Source: an uncultured Amylibacter sp. (GTDB lineage Bacteria; Pseudomonadota; Alphaproteobacteria; Rhodobacterales; Rhodobacteraceae). Taken from it: DNA of 13,882 nt. A program made the translations under genes and the position numbers. Below are positions 6,896 to 13,041 of the stretch, piece after piece. Location: the NCBI GenBank assembly GCA_937944065.1, contig CALDZS010000284.1:1-13882 (forward strand), read 5' to 3'. The notes beneath the pieces are model-generated. The model worked only from the letters and a program-made list of their open reading frames with translations, was not told where the DNA came from and ran no database searches. Position 1 is the first letter of the stretch; each line of letters starts with the position of its first letter.

Positions 6896-7225
6896 TTATC
6901 CTCCGACCAAGCCAGACAAGCTGACTTTGGCGATACATTCTACTGCTTGCGGTCGTTTGGCAATATCCAGCACTGTTTTTACTGTCGACTGATCAACACC
7001 GCGAACGGCCGCACTGGCCAGCGTCAAGATTTCGCCAGAAGAGGCATTGTCGATGACGCAATCGGTGATGCCTACCGCATTCGTACCGGGCAAGTTTTCT
7101 TCCACTATCGGCGTGACCACAGATTTTGCCGTATCGCGCGCCACAGCATCTGCCAACTCGTTAGAGCCGGAACAGGCGGTCAATACAGTGACTGCAGCGA
7201 CCCAAATGAAGCGCGAAACATACAT
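6896..7225 (-). CDS. Predicted lipoprotein (109 aa) immediately downstream of sdhA
   Basis: A 109-residue product with lipobox LTAC (Cys18) after the signal MYVSRFIWVAAVTVLTAC. The mature part is mostly helical by composition (ELADAVARDTAKSVVTPIVEENLPG), followed by TDCVIDNASSGEILTLASAA and a C-terminal RPQAVECIAKVSLSGL; Cys56 and Cys97 may form a disulfide. The start overlaps the sdhA stop by one base (TAATG), a classic translational-coupling arrangement. I recall hypothetical proteins of this general pattern (DC..DNA.. and ..EC(I/L)...GL) at the same place in other Rhodobacteraceae sdh operons, but cannot verify that here. Function unknown; it could be an envelope protein or an accessory factor tied to complex II expression. 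Confidence 0.82.
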   Translation of the reverse strand: MYVSRFIWVAAVTVLTACSGSNELADAVARDTAKSVVTPIVEENLPGTNAVGITDCVIDNASSGEILTLASAAVRGVDQSTVKTVLDIAKRPQAVECIAKVSLSGLVGG

Positions 7226-9045
7226 TAATACACCCGCGCTTTCGGTGCGATTTTTTTCAAATCAATCCCGCCGTCTGCTTGCTTGGTCAGCGGCTCTAGA
7301 TGCACGTCGCGGTAGGATAATTTAACCTTGTGCCCATCGACGCGCGCCAAAGTATGTTTACGCCAGTCTTTGTCATCGCGATCAGGATAATCCTCGTGCG
7401 CATGCGCACCACGACTTTCCTTGCGGGCTTCTGCCCCAACAATCGTGGCCATGGCGTTTGGCATCAAGTTCGCCAACTCTAGGCTTTCCATCAAGTCAGA
7501 GTTCCAAATCAGGCTACGGTCAGTAACTTTGATATCAGCCATTTTCTTGGCGATAGCTTCCATCTTCTTACAGCCCTCAGCCAACGTTTTATCAGTGCGG
7601 AATACAGCCGCGTCGTCCTGCATCGTTTTCTGCATCTCAAGGCGCAAATCAGCGGTGCTGATCGAGCCATCTGCGTGACGCATTGCATCAAAGCGCGCCA
7701 TTGATTTTGCAATGGATGCTTCGTTCAAAGGTTCGTTTGGTGTTTTCGGATCGACCACCTCTGCCGCGCGAATTGCTGCAGCGCGACCAAATACCACCAA
7801 ATCAATAAGACTGTTAGATCCCAAGCGGTTAGCGCCATGAACTGATGCACAACCTGCCTCGCCCACAGCCATCAGACCTGGCAAGATGCGGTCGTGATCT
7901 TTGGCTGTAGGGTCCAGAACCTCGCCCCAATAATTCGTCGGAACGCCGCCCATGTTGTAATGCACGGTTGGCAAGACTGGAATAGGTTCTTTGGTCACAT
8001 CAACACCAGCGAAAATCTTGGCACTTTCGGAAATTCCAGGCAGACGCAACGCGAGTGCCTCGGGATCTAGGTGTGACAAGTTCAGATGGATATGATCACC
8101 ATCTGCCCCAATCCCTCGACCTTCGCGGATTTCTATCGTCATGCAGCGTGATACCACATCGCGTGATGCCAAATCTTTGTAGGTTGGTGCATAGCGTTCC
8201 ATGAAACGCTCGCCTTCAGAGTTAGTTAGAAACCCACCCTCGCCACGCGCGCCTTCAGTAATCAGACAACCTGATCCGTAGATACCTGTTGGATGGAATT
8301 GTACGAATTCCATATCTTGCAAAGGCAACCCTTGGCGCGCAACCATGCCGCCGCCGTCACCAGTACAAGTGTGCGCAGATGTAGCACTAAAGAATGCGCG
8401 ACCATAACCGCCTGTGGCCAACACGACCATCTTGGCATTGAACCGATGGATCGTGCCATCATCAAGCTTCCATGCGATCACACCCTGACAGCGACCATCC
8501 TCGGTCATGATCAAGTCTGTGACGAAGTATTCGATGTAAAATTCAGCGTTGTTTTTCAGCGACTGACCATACAGCGTGTGCAAGATGGCGTGGCCGGTAC
8601 GGTCGGCTGCAGCACAGGTGCGTTGAACCGATGGACCTTCGCCAAATTCAGTCGTATGGCCGCCAAACGGGCGCTGATAAATCTTGCCATCTTCGGTGCG
8701 TGAAAACGGCACGCCATAATGTTCTAACTCGTAGACTGCTTTGGGGGCTTCACGCACCAAATACTCCATCGCATCTGTGTCGCCCAACCAATCTGACCCT
8801 TTAACCGTATCATACATGTGCCACTGCCAATGATCGTTCTGCTCGGTCCCAACGTCCATATTACCAAGGCTAGCAGCAATGCCACCCTGCGCGGCCACTG
8901 TGTGGCTGCGTGTAGGAAATACTTTAGACACACAGGCGGTTTTCAACCCCTGCTCTGCCATACCCAACGTGGCGCGCAAACCTGCACCACCAGCGCCGAC
9001 AACGACAACATCATATTCGTGGTCAATATATTCGTAAGATGACAT
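7225..9045 (-). CDS. sdhA: Succinate dehydrogenase flavoprotein subunit
   Basis: SdhA (606 residues, normal length) oxidises succinate to fumarate using covalently bound FAD. Visible features are the Rossmann FAD-binding loop GAGGAG (17-22), the flavinylated histidine H48 in RSHTVAAQGG, the substrate-site motifs QFHPTG and EGARGEGG, VHYNMGG, and HGANRLGSNSL with the substrate arginine. The C-terminal helical/capping region (AHAHEDYPDRDDKDWRKHTL) is intact. The start at 9045 is supported by GGAG seven bases upstream; the preceding gene sdhD ends 12 bases before. The stop overlaps the start of the next lipoprotein gene. Confidence 0.99.
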   Translation of the reverse strand: MSSYEYIDHEYDVVVVGAGGAGLRATLGMAEQGLKTACVSKVFPTRSHTVAAQGGIAASLGNMDVGTEQNDHWQWHMYDTVKGSDWLGDTDAMEYLVREAPKAVYELEHYGVPFSRTEDGKIYQRPFGGHTTEFGEGPSVQRTCAAADRTGHAILHTLYGQSLKNNAEFYIEYFVTDLIMTEDGRCQGVIAWKLDDGTIHRFNAKMVVLATGGYGRAFFSATSAHTCTGDGGGMVARQGLPLQDMEFVQFHPTGIYGSGCLITEGARGEGGFLTNSEGERFMERYAPTYKDLASRDVVSRCMTIEIREGRGIGADGDHIHLNLSHLDPEALALRLPGISESAKIFAGVDVTKEPIPVLPTVHYNMGGVPTNYWGEVLDPTAKDHDRILPGLMAVGEAGCASVHGANRLGSNSLIDLVVFGRAAAIRAAEVVDPKTPNEPLNEASIAKSMARFDAMRHADGSISTADLRLEMQKTMQDDAAVFRTDKTLAEGCKKMEAIAKKMADIKVTDRSLIWNSDLMESLELANLMPNAMATIVGAEARKESRGAHAHEDYPDRDDKDWRKHTLARVDGHKVKLSYRDVHLEPLTKQADGGIDLKKIAPKARVY

Positions 9046-9057
9046 TTAGATGCTCCG

Positions 9058-9438
9058 TTATGCAGAAAAGGCCAGCTTCGCAACGGCAAAAATGCCTGCA
9101 AAACCAAAGCCATAGCAGATGAATTTAGTGAGTAAGATCAGCGTTATGAACGCGGGTTTGGAATGCACGTAATCTTCGATCACAACTTGCAGACCATCGG
9201 CCAAATGCTTGAATGTGACGTATAGAAACAAGATAATCAGGATCGCATTTATCGGATTCTGAAACTTGGCAACAACTTTGGAATGCTCTGCACCAATTAG
9301 CGGTGCGATGATGCATATGAATGCCAAGGTCAACGGGATCAGTGCAACGGCCTTAACCCGTTCTGACAACCAGTGTTGCGCACCTGTTTTAGCGCTTCCT
9401 AGGCCGATCACGCGGCCTTTGTCTGTTTTAAAGCTCAT
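9058..9438 (-). CDS. sdhD: Succinate dehydrogenase membrane anchor subunit
   Basis: SdhD is a small membrane anchor (126 residues from this start) with three hydrophobic segments: about 28-49, 64-90 and 95-122. The motif FKHLADGLQVVIEDYV contains H78, the candidate haem b ligand, and Y90 twelve residues later, the same spacing as His71 and Tyr83 of E. coli SdhD; Tyr83 contacts quinone. Two starts are possible. The ATG at 9438 overlaps the sdhC stop as ATGA and has GGA at eight bases, so I prefer it over the ATG at 9444, which would leave only two bases after GGA. Sequence conservation in this subunit is low outside the haem motif, but context makes the assignment secure. Confidence 0.95.
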   Translation of the reverse strand: MSFKTDKGRVIGLGSAKTGAQHWLSERVKAVALIPLTLAFICIIAPLIGAEHSKVVAKFQNPINAILIILFLYVTFKHLADGLQVVIEDYVHSKPAFITLILLTKFICYGFGFAGIFAVAKLAFSA

Positions 9439-9830
9439 GAGCATAGTCCAATCATCACAAGTGTCAGTGCAGTCATTAGGAAGCTTCCACCGATCATGAT
9501 ATACCCCATCATGTCAGCGGTTTTGATTTCGAACCCGTATCCCATGTCCCAAATCAGATGACGTACGCCACCCAAGAAATGATACCAAAGTGCCCACAAA
9601 GACCCGACCATAACCAGAATTCCAAACCAAGACGTAAGGCATCCGTTTACTTTGTCAAAATATGCAGGCGATGAAGACGCCGCCAACAGCCACCAAACGA
9701 TTAGTACAAAACCAAGTGTCAGTGCGACACCTGTGACTCGCACAAATATCGATGTCATCGAGCTCATTTGCGGGCGATAGATTGTCAAATGCGGCGACAA
9801 AGGTCGCGTATCTGTGGGGCCATTGGTCAT
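9435..9830 (-). CDS. sdhC: Succinate dehydrogenase cytochrome b556 subunit
   Basis: SdhC (131 residues from this start) is the larger membrane anchor of complex II, with three hydrophobic segments. The start at 9830 (MTNGPTDTRPLSPHLTIY) is chosen because AAAGGG sits eight bases upstream and because it gives the familiar short N-terminus before RPLSPHL. With this start, S27 and R31 (quinone-site residues) and H84 (haem b ligand, in YHFLGGVRHLIWD) fall at the same numbers as in E. coli SdhC. The frame is open further upstream (ATGs at 9848 and 9875), but those have weak ribosome-binding sites. The 3' end overlaps sdhD by four bases. A 106-base gap upstream, the longest inside the minus-strand gene run, probably contains an sdh promoter or regulatory site. 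Confidence 0.96.
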   Translation of the reverse strand: MTNGPTDTRPLSPHLTIYRPQMSSMTSIFVRVTGVALTLGFVLIVWWLLAASSSPAYFDKVNGCLTSWFGILVMVGSLWALWYHFLGGVRHLIWDMGYGFEIKTADMMGYIMIGGSFLMTALTLVMIGLCS

Positions 9831-9838
9831 CGATCGAT

Positions 9839-9844
9839 CCCTTT
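9839..9844 (-). promoter_or_regulatory. Ribosome-binding site deciding the sdhC start
   Basis: AAAGGG on the minus strand, eight bases before the ATG at 9830. It is the best Shine-Dalgarno match near any of the three in-frame ATGs. The spacer between it and the start codon is part of a short palindrome (ATCGATCGAT, 9829-9838) that overlaps the first bases of the start codon. Confidence 0.55.
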
Positions 9845-9867
9845 CCATGGGCTTCTTTTGCGCTTGA

Positions 9868-9884
9868 TATACCATTGTATACCA
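9868..9884 (-). promoter_or_regulatory. Tandem TGGTATA direct repeat upstream of sdhC
   Basis: On the minus strand TGGTATA occurs twice, starting exactly 10 bases apart (plus-strand TATACCA at 9868-9874 and 9878-9884), 38 bases before the sdhC start. The spacing of one helical turn suggests two half-sites on the same DNA face, or overlapping -10-like elements (TATACA, TATATC). I find no matching -35 hexamer at 17 bases. It lies in the only substantial gap in the minus-strand run, so control of sdhCDAB is a reasonable inference. Confidence 0.35.
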
Positions 9885-9936
9885 AAGTCACAGGGTTTAG
9901 CGTTGTTTTTTGCGAGTATATTGACGCAGGTCGCGC

Positions 9937-10674
9937 TTATTCAACCTGTTTCACCAAATACTCTGCATATTCCGTACACATGACAATCGAAATTTCTTCT
10001 GGGTCGTAATATGCGTTCGCTTCACCACAACTCTCGACACGCACGCTCAACGGTTTGGGCAGTCGCAGCCAGATGTTAATCTCGCGCACTTCATCTTGCA
10101 CAGCGGCGGTGTAAACTTTCGCAGCAGGGAATTTACCCAGTTTCTGGTTGGAAAATTTGACATGTTTTTTCGACTTATTCTCGTTCGTCATTTCATCCAA
10201 AAACGGCGCCCAGAATTCGTCCGCCAATATCCGTTCTTCTTCGCAGGCTTCCAATTTTCGTGTCGACATGCCCCAATCTTCGGCCAGATCGGCGCGCCCA
10301 TCAATATCCCCGCCTGCAAACATGCAAATCGTATTTTCGGCACGCTTACCGTCAGAACTGTGCTGGTCCCAAAAGAAATGGCGGCTGGTTTCCCCGTCTA
10401 CGCTAAAGGTAAAGGCAATGTCATTTGCGATGCTTTCACCCGACGCGTCATCGAACCCATAGTCAACTAACAGGACGGAAAACGTGTCCGCTGCATCTTC
10501 TTCTTTTACGCGAATTGGAATGTCGTACAAATCGATAATCGCATGCGCTAACTCGTGATAGAAAATACCAATCGTGTTCGCTGTCAGATACCCCTTTTGA
10601 TCCGCACTTAATGGTGGGGTCGCAAAGGCGGGCGTTGCAAGCATGACAGCTAATAAAGTGGCGCGTCCTAGCAT
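9937..10674 (-). CDS. Secreted DUF4344 putative zinc metallopeptidase
   Basis: A 245-residue exported protein: signal peptide MLGRATLLAVMLATPAFA (cleavage about residue 18), then a catalytic-type motif HELAH (H40, E41, H44) within FYHELAHAIIDLYDIPI, followed by KEEDAADTFSVLLV (57-70), which holds the likely third zinc ligand among E58-E59-D60. The C-terminal EANAYYDPEEISIVMCTEYAEYL also fits the DUF4344 family. Four cysteines may form disulfides. The start codon directly follows the stop of the DUF1737 gene, implying coupling. Members of DUF4344 are predicted metallopeptidases with no known substrate. Its position between NnrU/DUF1737 and sdhC suggests shared transcription with a metabolic operon rather than any clear common pathway. 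Confidence 0.9.
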   Translation of the reverse strand: MLGRATLLAVMLATPAFATPPLSADQKGYLTANTIGIFYHELAHAIIDLYDIPIRVKEEDAADTFSVLLVDYGFDDASGESIANDIAFTFSVDGETSRHFFWDQHSSDGKRAENTICMFAGGDIDGRADLAEDWGMSTRKLEACEEERILADEFWAPFLDEMTNENKSKKHVKFSNQKLGKFPAAKVYTAAVQDEVREINIWLRLPKPLSVRVESCGEANAYYDPEEISIVMCTEYAEYLVKQVE

Positions 10675-10878
10675 CTAAACTGCACCTAATTTCATATCCC
10701 GCGAATATTCGACATCCGCTTCCTTGGTGACGGCTTGCGCACAGCGCATAACACCTGCAGCCCCATCAAACGCATAGGAAGGCGAACCATACAGAACCCA
10801 ACCTTTGGACATTGCTTCGCTCACGCGGTGGCAAAACTCTGACGTGTCTTCTTCGGTTATCAATCGGTAAACTAACAT
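10675..10878 (-). CDS. DUF1737 domain-containing protein (67 aa)
   Basis: A 67-residue protein consisting only of the DUF1737 domain: VYRLITEEDTSEFCHRVSEA, then the characteristic GWVLYGSPSYAFDG (27-40) and a C-terminal CAQAVTKE. It has no signal peptide or membrane segment and is probably a small cytoplasmic alpha/beta protein of unknown function. A full AGGAGG (10889-10894) lies inside the end of the NnrU gene, ten bases upstream of the ATG. The NnrU stop abuts its start and its own stop abuts the next start, so all three are coupled. Confidence 0.88.
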   Translation of the reverse strand: MLVYRLITEEDTSEFCHRVSEAMSKGWVLYGSPSYAFDGAAGVMRCAQAVTKEADVEYSRDMKLGAV

Positions 10879-11457
10879 TTAGGCGTATCCTCCTGAAAAT
10901 GGATTATAGCCGAGCATCGTGTGAATGCCGACAATTACGACGTAGAGAACTGCAGCAATTACAAACAGTTTTGCGTCGCCTTTGGCGGGACCAGGCTCTG
11001 GGCGCACCCAATCGCGATTAGCCGCGTTCAGCAATACCATATGAGAGATTGCCCACAATGCCATACCGCCAAACAAAATGATCGAGGCCAAATCACCATT
11101 GACCAGCAAATGCGCAACCACCCACACCAACACGCCCGTCAGCATTGGATGATGCAGCAGACTGCGCAATCGTCCTTTCGACGATCCCATACCCAACAAC
11201 AGAATTGCCACAAACATCAACAAATTGTTTACAGGACCCGCCCAGCCCGCAGGCGAATAGATTTGGGTTACTTCGGCAGAGCGATAGCCAATTATCATCA
11301 AAATTATGCCAGATAGCATTATCAACGCCATGATACCGCGCGCGCGTCCAGCGCCTAGCCGATCATCCATACCTGCTCGCACCTTTGGCAAAACAGTTTT
11401 TAAAAGATGCGCATCCGTCCAGAGTATGACGCCCAGCACCAACATAAATAATCCCAT
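10879..11457 (-). CDS. NnrU family integral membrane protein
   Basis: A 192-residue polytopic protein with about six hydrophobic segments. Conserved histidines follow the NnrU/Z-ISO pattern: H17 in WTDAHLLKTVLP, the HHPML motif near residue 98, AHLLVNGDLASIILFGG, and a later SHMVLLN. NnrU was named for a role linked to nitrite/nitric oxide reductase expression; the related plant enzyme Z-ISO (15-cis-zeta-carotene isomerase) binds haem b, so a haem- or redox-related membrane function is plausible but unproven. No denitrification or carotenoid genes are in the window. A TAGGA overlapping the upstream gene's stop provides the ribosome-binding site, nine bases separating stop and start. The position next to the CitE-like gene and sdh is one I associate with Rhodobacteraceae. 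Confidence 0.92.
   Translation of the reverse strand: MGLFMLVLGVILWTDAHLLKTVLPKVRAGMDDRLGAGRARGIMALIMLSGIILMIIGYRSAEVTQIYSPAGWAGPVNNLLMFVAILLLGMGSSKGRLRSLLHHPMLTGVLVWVVAHLLVNGDLASIILFGGMALWAISHMVLLNAANRDWVRPEPGPAKGDAKLFVIAAVLYVVIVGIHTMLGYNPFSGGYA
10889..10894 (-). promoter_or_regulatory. Strong Shine-Dalgarno inside the NnrU gene
   Basis: AGGAGG on the minus strand, a perfect anti-16S match, sits within the last codons of the NnrU gene ten bases before the DUF1737 ATG. It points to efficient independent initiation for the 67-residue protein. Confidence 0.6.
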
Positions 11458-11466
11458 AGAATATTC

Positions 11467-12321
11467 CTAATCATTCATCTGTTTTGCAATCTGATCCAGC
11501 AAAGCTTGTGCGTCTTTCACATGCAACTCCTCGATCATCTCGCCGTTTAAACTAACCACCGAGCTATCGCTCGCCTCGTAAGCCTCGATAATTTGGCGCG
11601 CACGCGCAATTTCCACATCAGTCGCGCCAAAAACTCTGTTTGCGCCCGCGATTTGCGACGGATGGATCAGACTTTTTCCATCAAAACCCAAATTGCGCCC
11701 TTGCAGACATTCTGCTGCAAAACCGACTTCATCGTCAAACCTATTATAGACGCCATCGATGCAAACTTTTCCGGCCGCGCGCGCAGACAAAACCACCATC
11801 TGCAACGAGGTTTGAAGCGCCGTGCGGTCTGCTGATTTGGCAGCCCTCAGGTCAATCTCTAGGTCATTGGGCCCGACCAAACAGCCCGCAACGCGCGCGT
11901 GCGCCATAATTTGCGGCGCATTTAGTATTCCTTGCGCGGTTTCAAGCATGACCCATATTTCGGTGGCCTCAAAACCCTGTAAAACATCTAACAGGGCTTC
12001 TGCCTGTAGCACGTCTGCCAAACTATTTACTTTGGGAAACAGAATTGCTGGTACATTAACAGACTGTAGCGCACGTAGATCGTCCGCCACAAAGGCACTG
12101 CCCAAATCATTCACCCTCACCATAAAATTCTGCGAACCAAAATGGCCCTGCGATATGGCCGACCAAACGGCATCTCGCGCCTTCGGTTTCTCTAGTGCTG
12201 AAACCGAGTCCTCCAAATCCAAAAGGAAATAATCCGCTGGCAAGCTCGGCGCTTTTTCCATTGCACGCGCATTGACCGCTGGCACGAATAAAAGACTTCG
12301 ATAGGTAAAGGTTCTGCCCAT
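11467..12321 (-). CDS. mcl2: CitE-like CoA ester lyase, probable (3S)-malyl-CoA thioesterase (Mcl2 type)
   Basis: A 284-residue HpcH/HpaI/CitE (TIM-barrel) protein. Motifs in order: YRSLLFVPA (7-15), LLDLEDSV (33-40), R69 in MVRVND, LFPKV (94-98), E127 in MLETAQGILN, D153 in GPNDLEIDL (probable Mg ligands with E127), IDGVYNRFDDEVGF and LGFDGKSLIHPSQI (211-224). The length is close to Rhodobacter sphaeroides Mcl2, a (3S)-malyl-CoA thioesterase of the ethylmalonyl-CoA pathway, and shorter than the true lyase Mcl1; the location beside mdh also suits malate release. Distinguishing Mcl2 from other CitE-like esterases or lyases needs a tree, so the symbol is tentative. It is the first gene of the minus-strand run, divergent from a small secreted gene across 198 bases. 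Confidence 0.87.
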   Translation of the reverse strand: MGRTFTYRSLLFVPAVNARAMEKAPSLPADYFLLDLEDSVSALEKPKARDAVWSAISQGHFGSQNFMVRVNDLGSAFVADDLRALQSVNVPAILFPKVNSLADVLQAEALLDVLQGFEATEIWVMLETAQGILNAPQIMAHARVAGCLVGPNDLEIDLRAAKSADRTALQTSLQMVVLSARAAGKVCIDGVYNRFDDEVGFAAECLQGRNLGFDGKSLIHPSQIAGANRVFGATDVEIARARQIIEAYEASDSSVVSLNGEMIEELHVKDAQALLDQIAKQMND

Positions 12322-12519
12322 GCTACAAACCTTTCACAGCCCTGTAGAGATCGCAAGCAAGTTTCATCAAATTGCACCTAAGTTGGCCCCACCTGCGAAC
12401 GGTCGATTAACGCAAATTTTGGTATCAACGACACAAAGTTATTGGATCGCAGGCAACGGGAATAAATATGTGAAAGACGGGCGGCCCTGCATCCAACAAA
12501 ACCAATAGAAAGTTTCTGT
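12322..12519. other. Divergent intergenic region, expected promoters for the CitE-like gene and the 12520 gene
   Basis: These 198 bases separate two divergently transcribed genes and must hold both promoters. No open frame with a convincing start lies in it. Weak candidates are TTGGAT (12442-12447) with AT-rich AATAAATATG at 12461-12470 on the plus strand, and TTGATG with CTACAG at 17 bases on the minus strand; neither is a good consensus match. No clear repeat or terminator is seen. Confidence 0.3.
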
Positions 12520-12831
12520 ATGCAACACCTATTATTCGCACTGTCACTGGGATTCGGTATACTTGTGTTCCAATCTCAGGCCCATTCAAACCCCATTAAT
12601 TGCGCCGAACGTAATAACGTCATAGCGTCCTTGGGCGAAAAATATGGCGAAACCCGAAGATCCGTTGGCCTTGGTCAAAACAATCGCGTAGTAGAGCTAT
12701 ACGCATCTGAAACCACGGGAACTTGGACAATTTTGCTGACTTTGCCCGATGGCAGAACTTGCCTTATGGCGGCTGGTGACGCGTTCCAAGCAACAAATCC
12801 GACGGCACAACCGACAGGCGAACCCACCTAA
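12520..12831 (+). CDS. Small conserved secreted protein (103 aa), two cysteines
   Basis: A 103-residue protein with an N-terminal signal peptide (MQHLLFALSLGFGILVFQSQAHS, cleavage about residue 23). The mature domain is compact: C28 in INCAERNNVIASLGEKYGET, then VGLGQNNRVVELYASETTGTWTILLTLPDGRTCLMAAGDAF with C81; the two cysteines probably pair. It ends in a Pro/Thr-rich tail. The pattern (C..R..V...L...YGE ... GL ... VELYAS..TGTWTI ... PDG..C..A.G) is one I recall from hypothetical periplasmic proteins across alphaproteobacteria, with no known function. The ribosome-binding site is modest (GAAAG, seven bases upstream). It points toward mdh with 210 bases between them. Confidence 0.85.
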   Translation: MQHLLFALSLGFGILVFQSQAHSNPINCAERNNVIASLGEKYGETRRSVGLGQNNRVVELYASETTGTWTILLTLPDGRTCLMAAGDAFQATNPTAQPTGEPT

Positions 12832-12958
12832 CCCTAGTGAATGCATTTCGGTAAAAATCATGCTAAATCTGATACTTAATCAGCGCCGCAATCTTACATC
12901 AGGTCATTGCATCCAGACGGCCTGCGACAATTGTGAAGCCGCGTAATGCTTTGTCGCC

Positions 12959-12987
12959 TTGATCCCATGATTTATTCCAGCTAGGTA
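12959..12987 (+). promoter_or_regulatory. Candidate mdh promoter
   Basis: TTGATC (12959-12964), a 17-base spacer and TAGGTA (12982-12987) lie 55 bases before the mdh start. The -35-like element and spacing are fair, the -10 is weak. It sits just upstream of the phased CCGCTGAT repeats. Inferred from position and pattern only. Confidence 0.25.
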
Positions 12988-12988
12988 T

Positions 12989-13016
12989 CCGCTGATAATC
13001 CGCTGATTTAGTCAGC
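12989..13016. repeat. Phased CCGCTGAT direct repeat plus inverted GCTGA/TCAGC in mdh leader
   Basis: CCGCTGAT occurs at 12989-12996 and again at 13000-13007, a period of 11 bases. The second copy also forms an inverted repeat, GCTGA (13002-13006) with TCAGC (13012-13016) around TTTAG. A further CTGAT/ATCAG inverted pair lies at 12869-12883. Just upstream of mdh's GGAGA ribosome-binding site, this may be an operator or leader structure. Confidence 0.35.
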
Positions 13017-13041
13017 ACACCCAAACATGTGGAGATATAAC

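Noticed and set aside
6896..7228. Overlapping plus-strand frames across the lipoprotein genes
   Set aside because: They lack start signals and signal peptides, whereas the minus-strand frames have lipoboxes and coupled junctions.
8293..8703. 136-codon plus-strand open frame within sdhA
   Set aside because: Entirely antisense to conserved sdhA motifs, no family resemblance.
9829..9838. ATCGATCGAT palindrome at the sdhC start
   Set aside because: A simple tetranucleotide repeat spanning the spacer and start codon; too short and too common to call a binding site by itself.
12320..12508. 62-codon plus-strand frame in the divergent gap before 12520
   Set aside because: It begins at the CitE-like start codon region, lacks a ribosome-binding site and shows no conserved or signal-like features.
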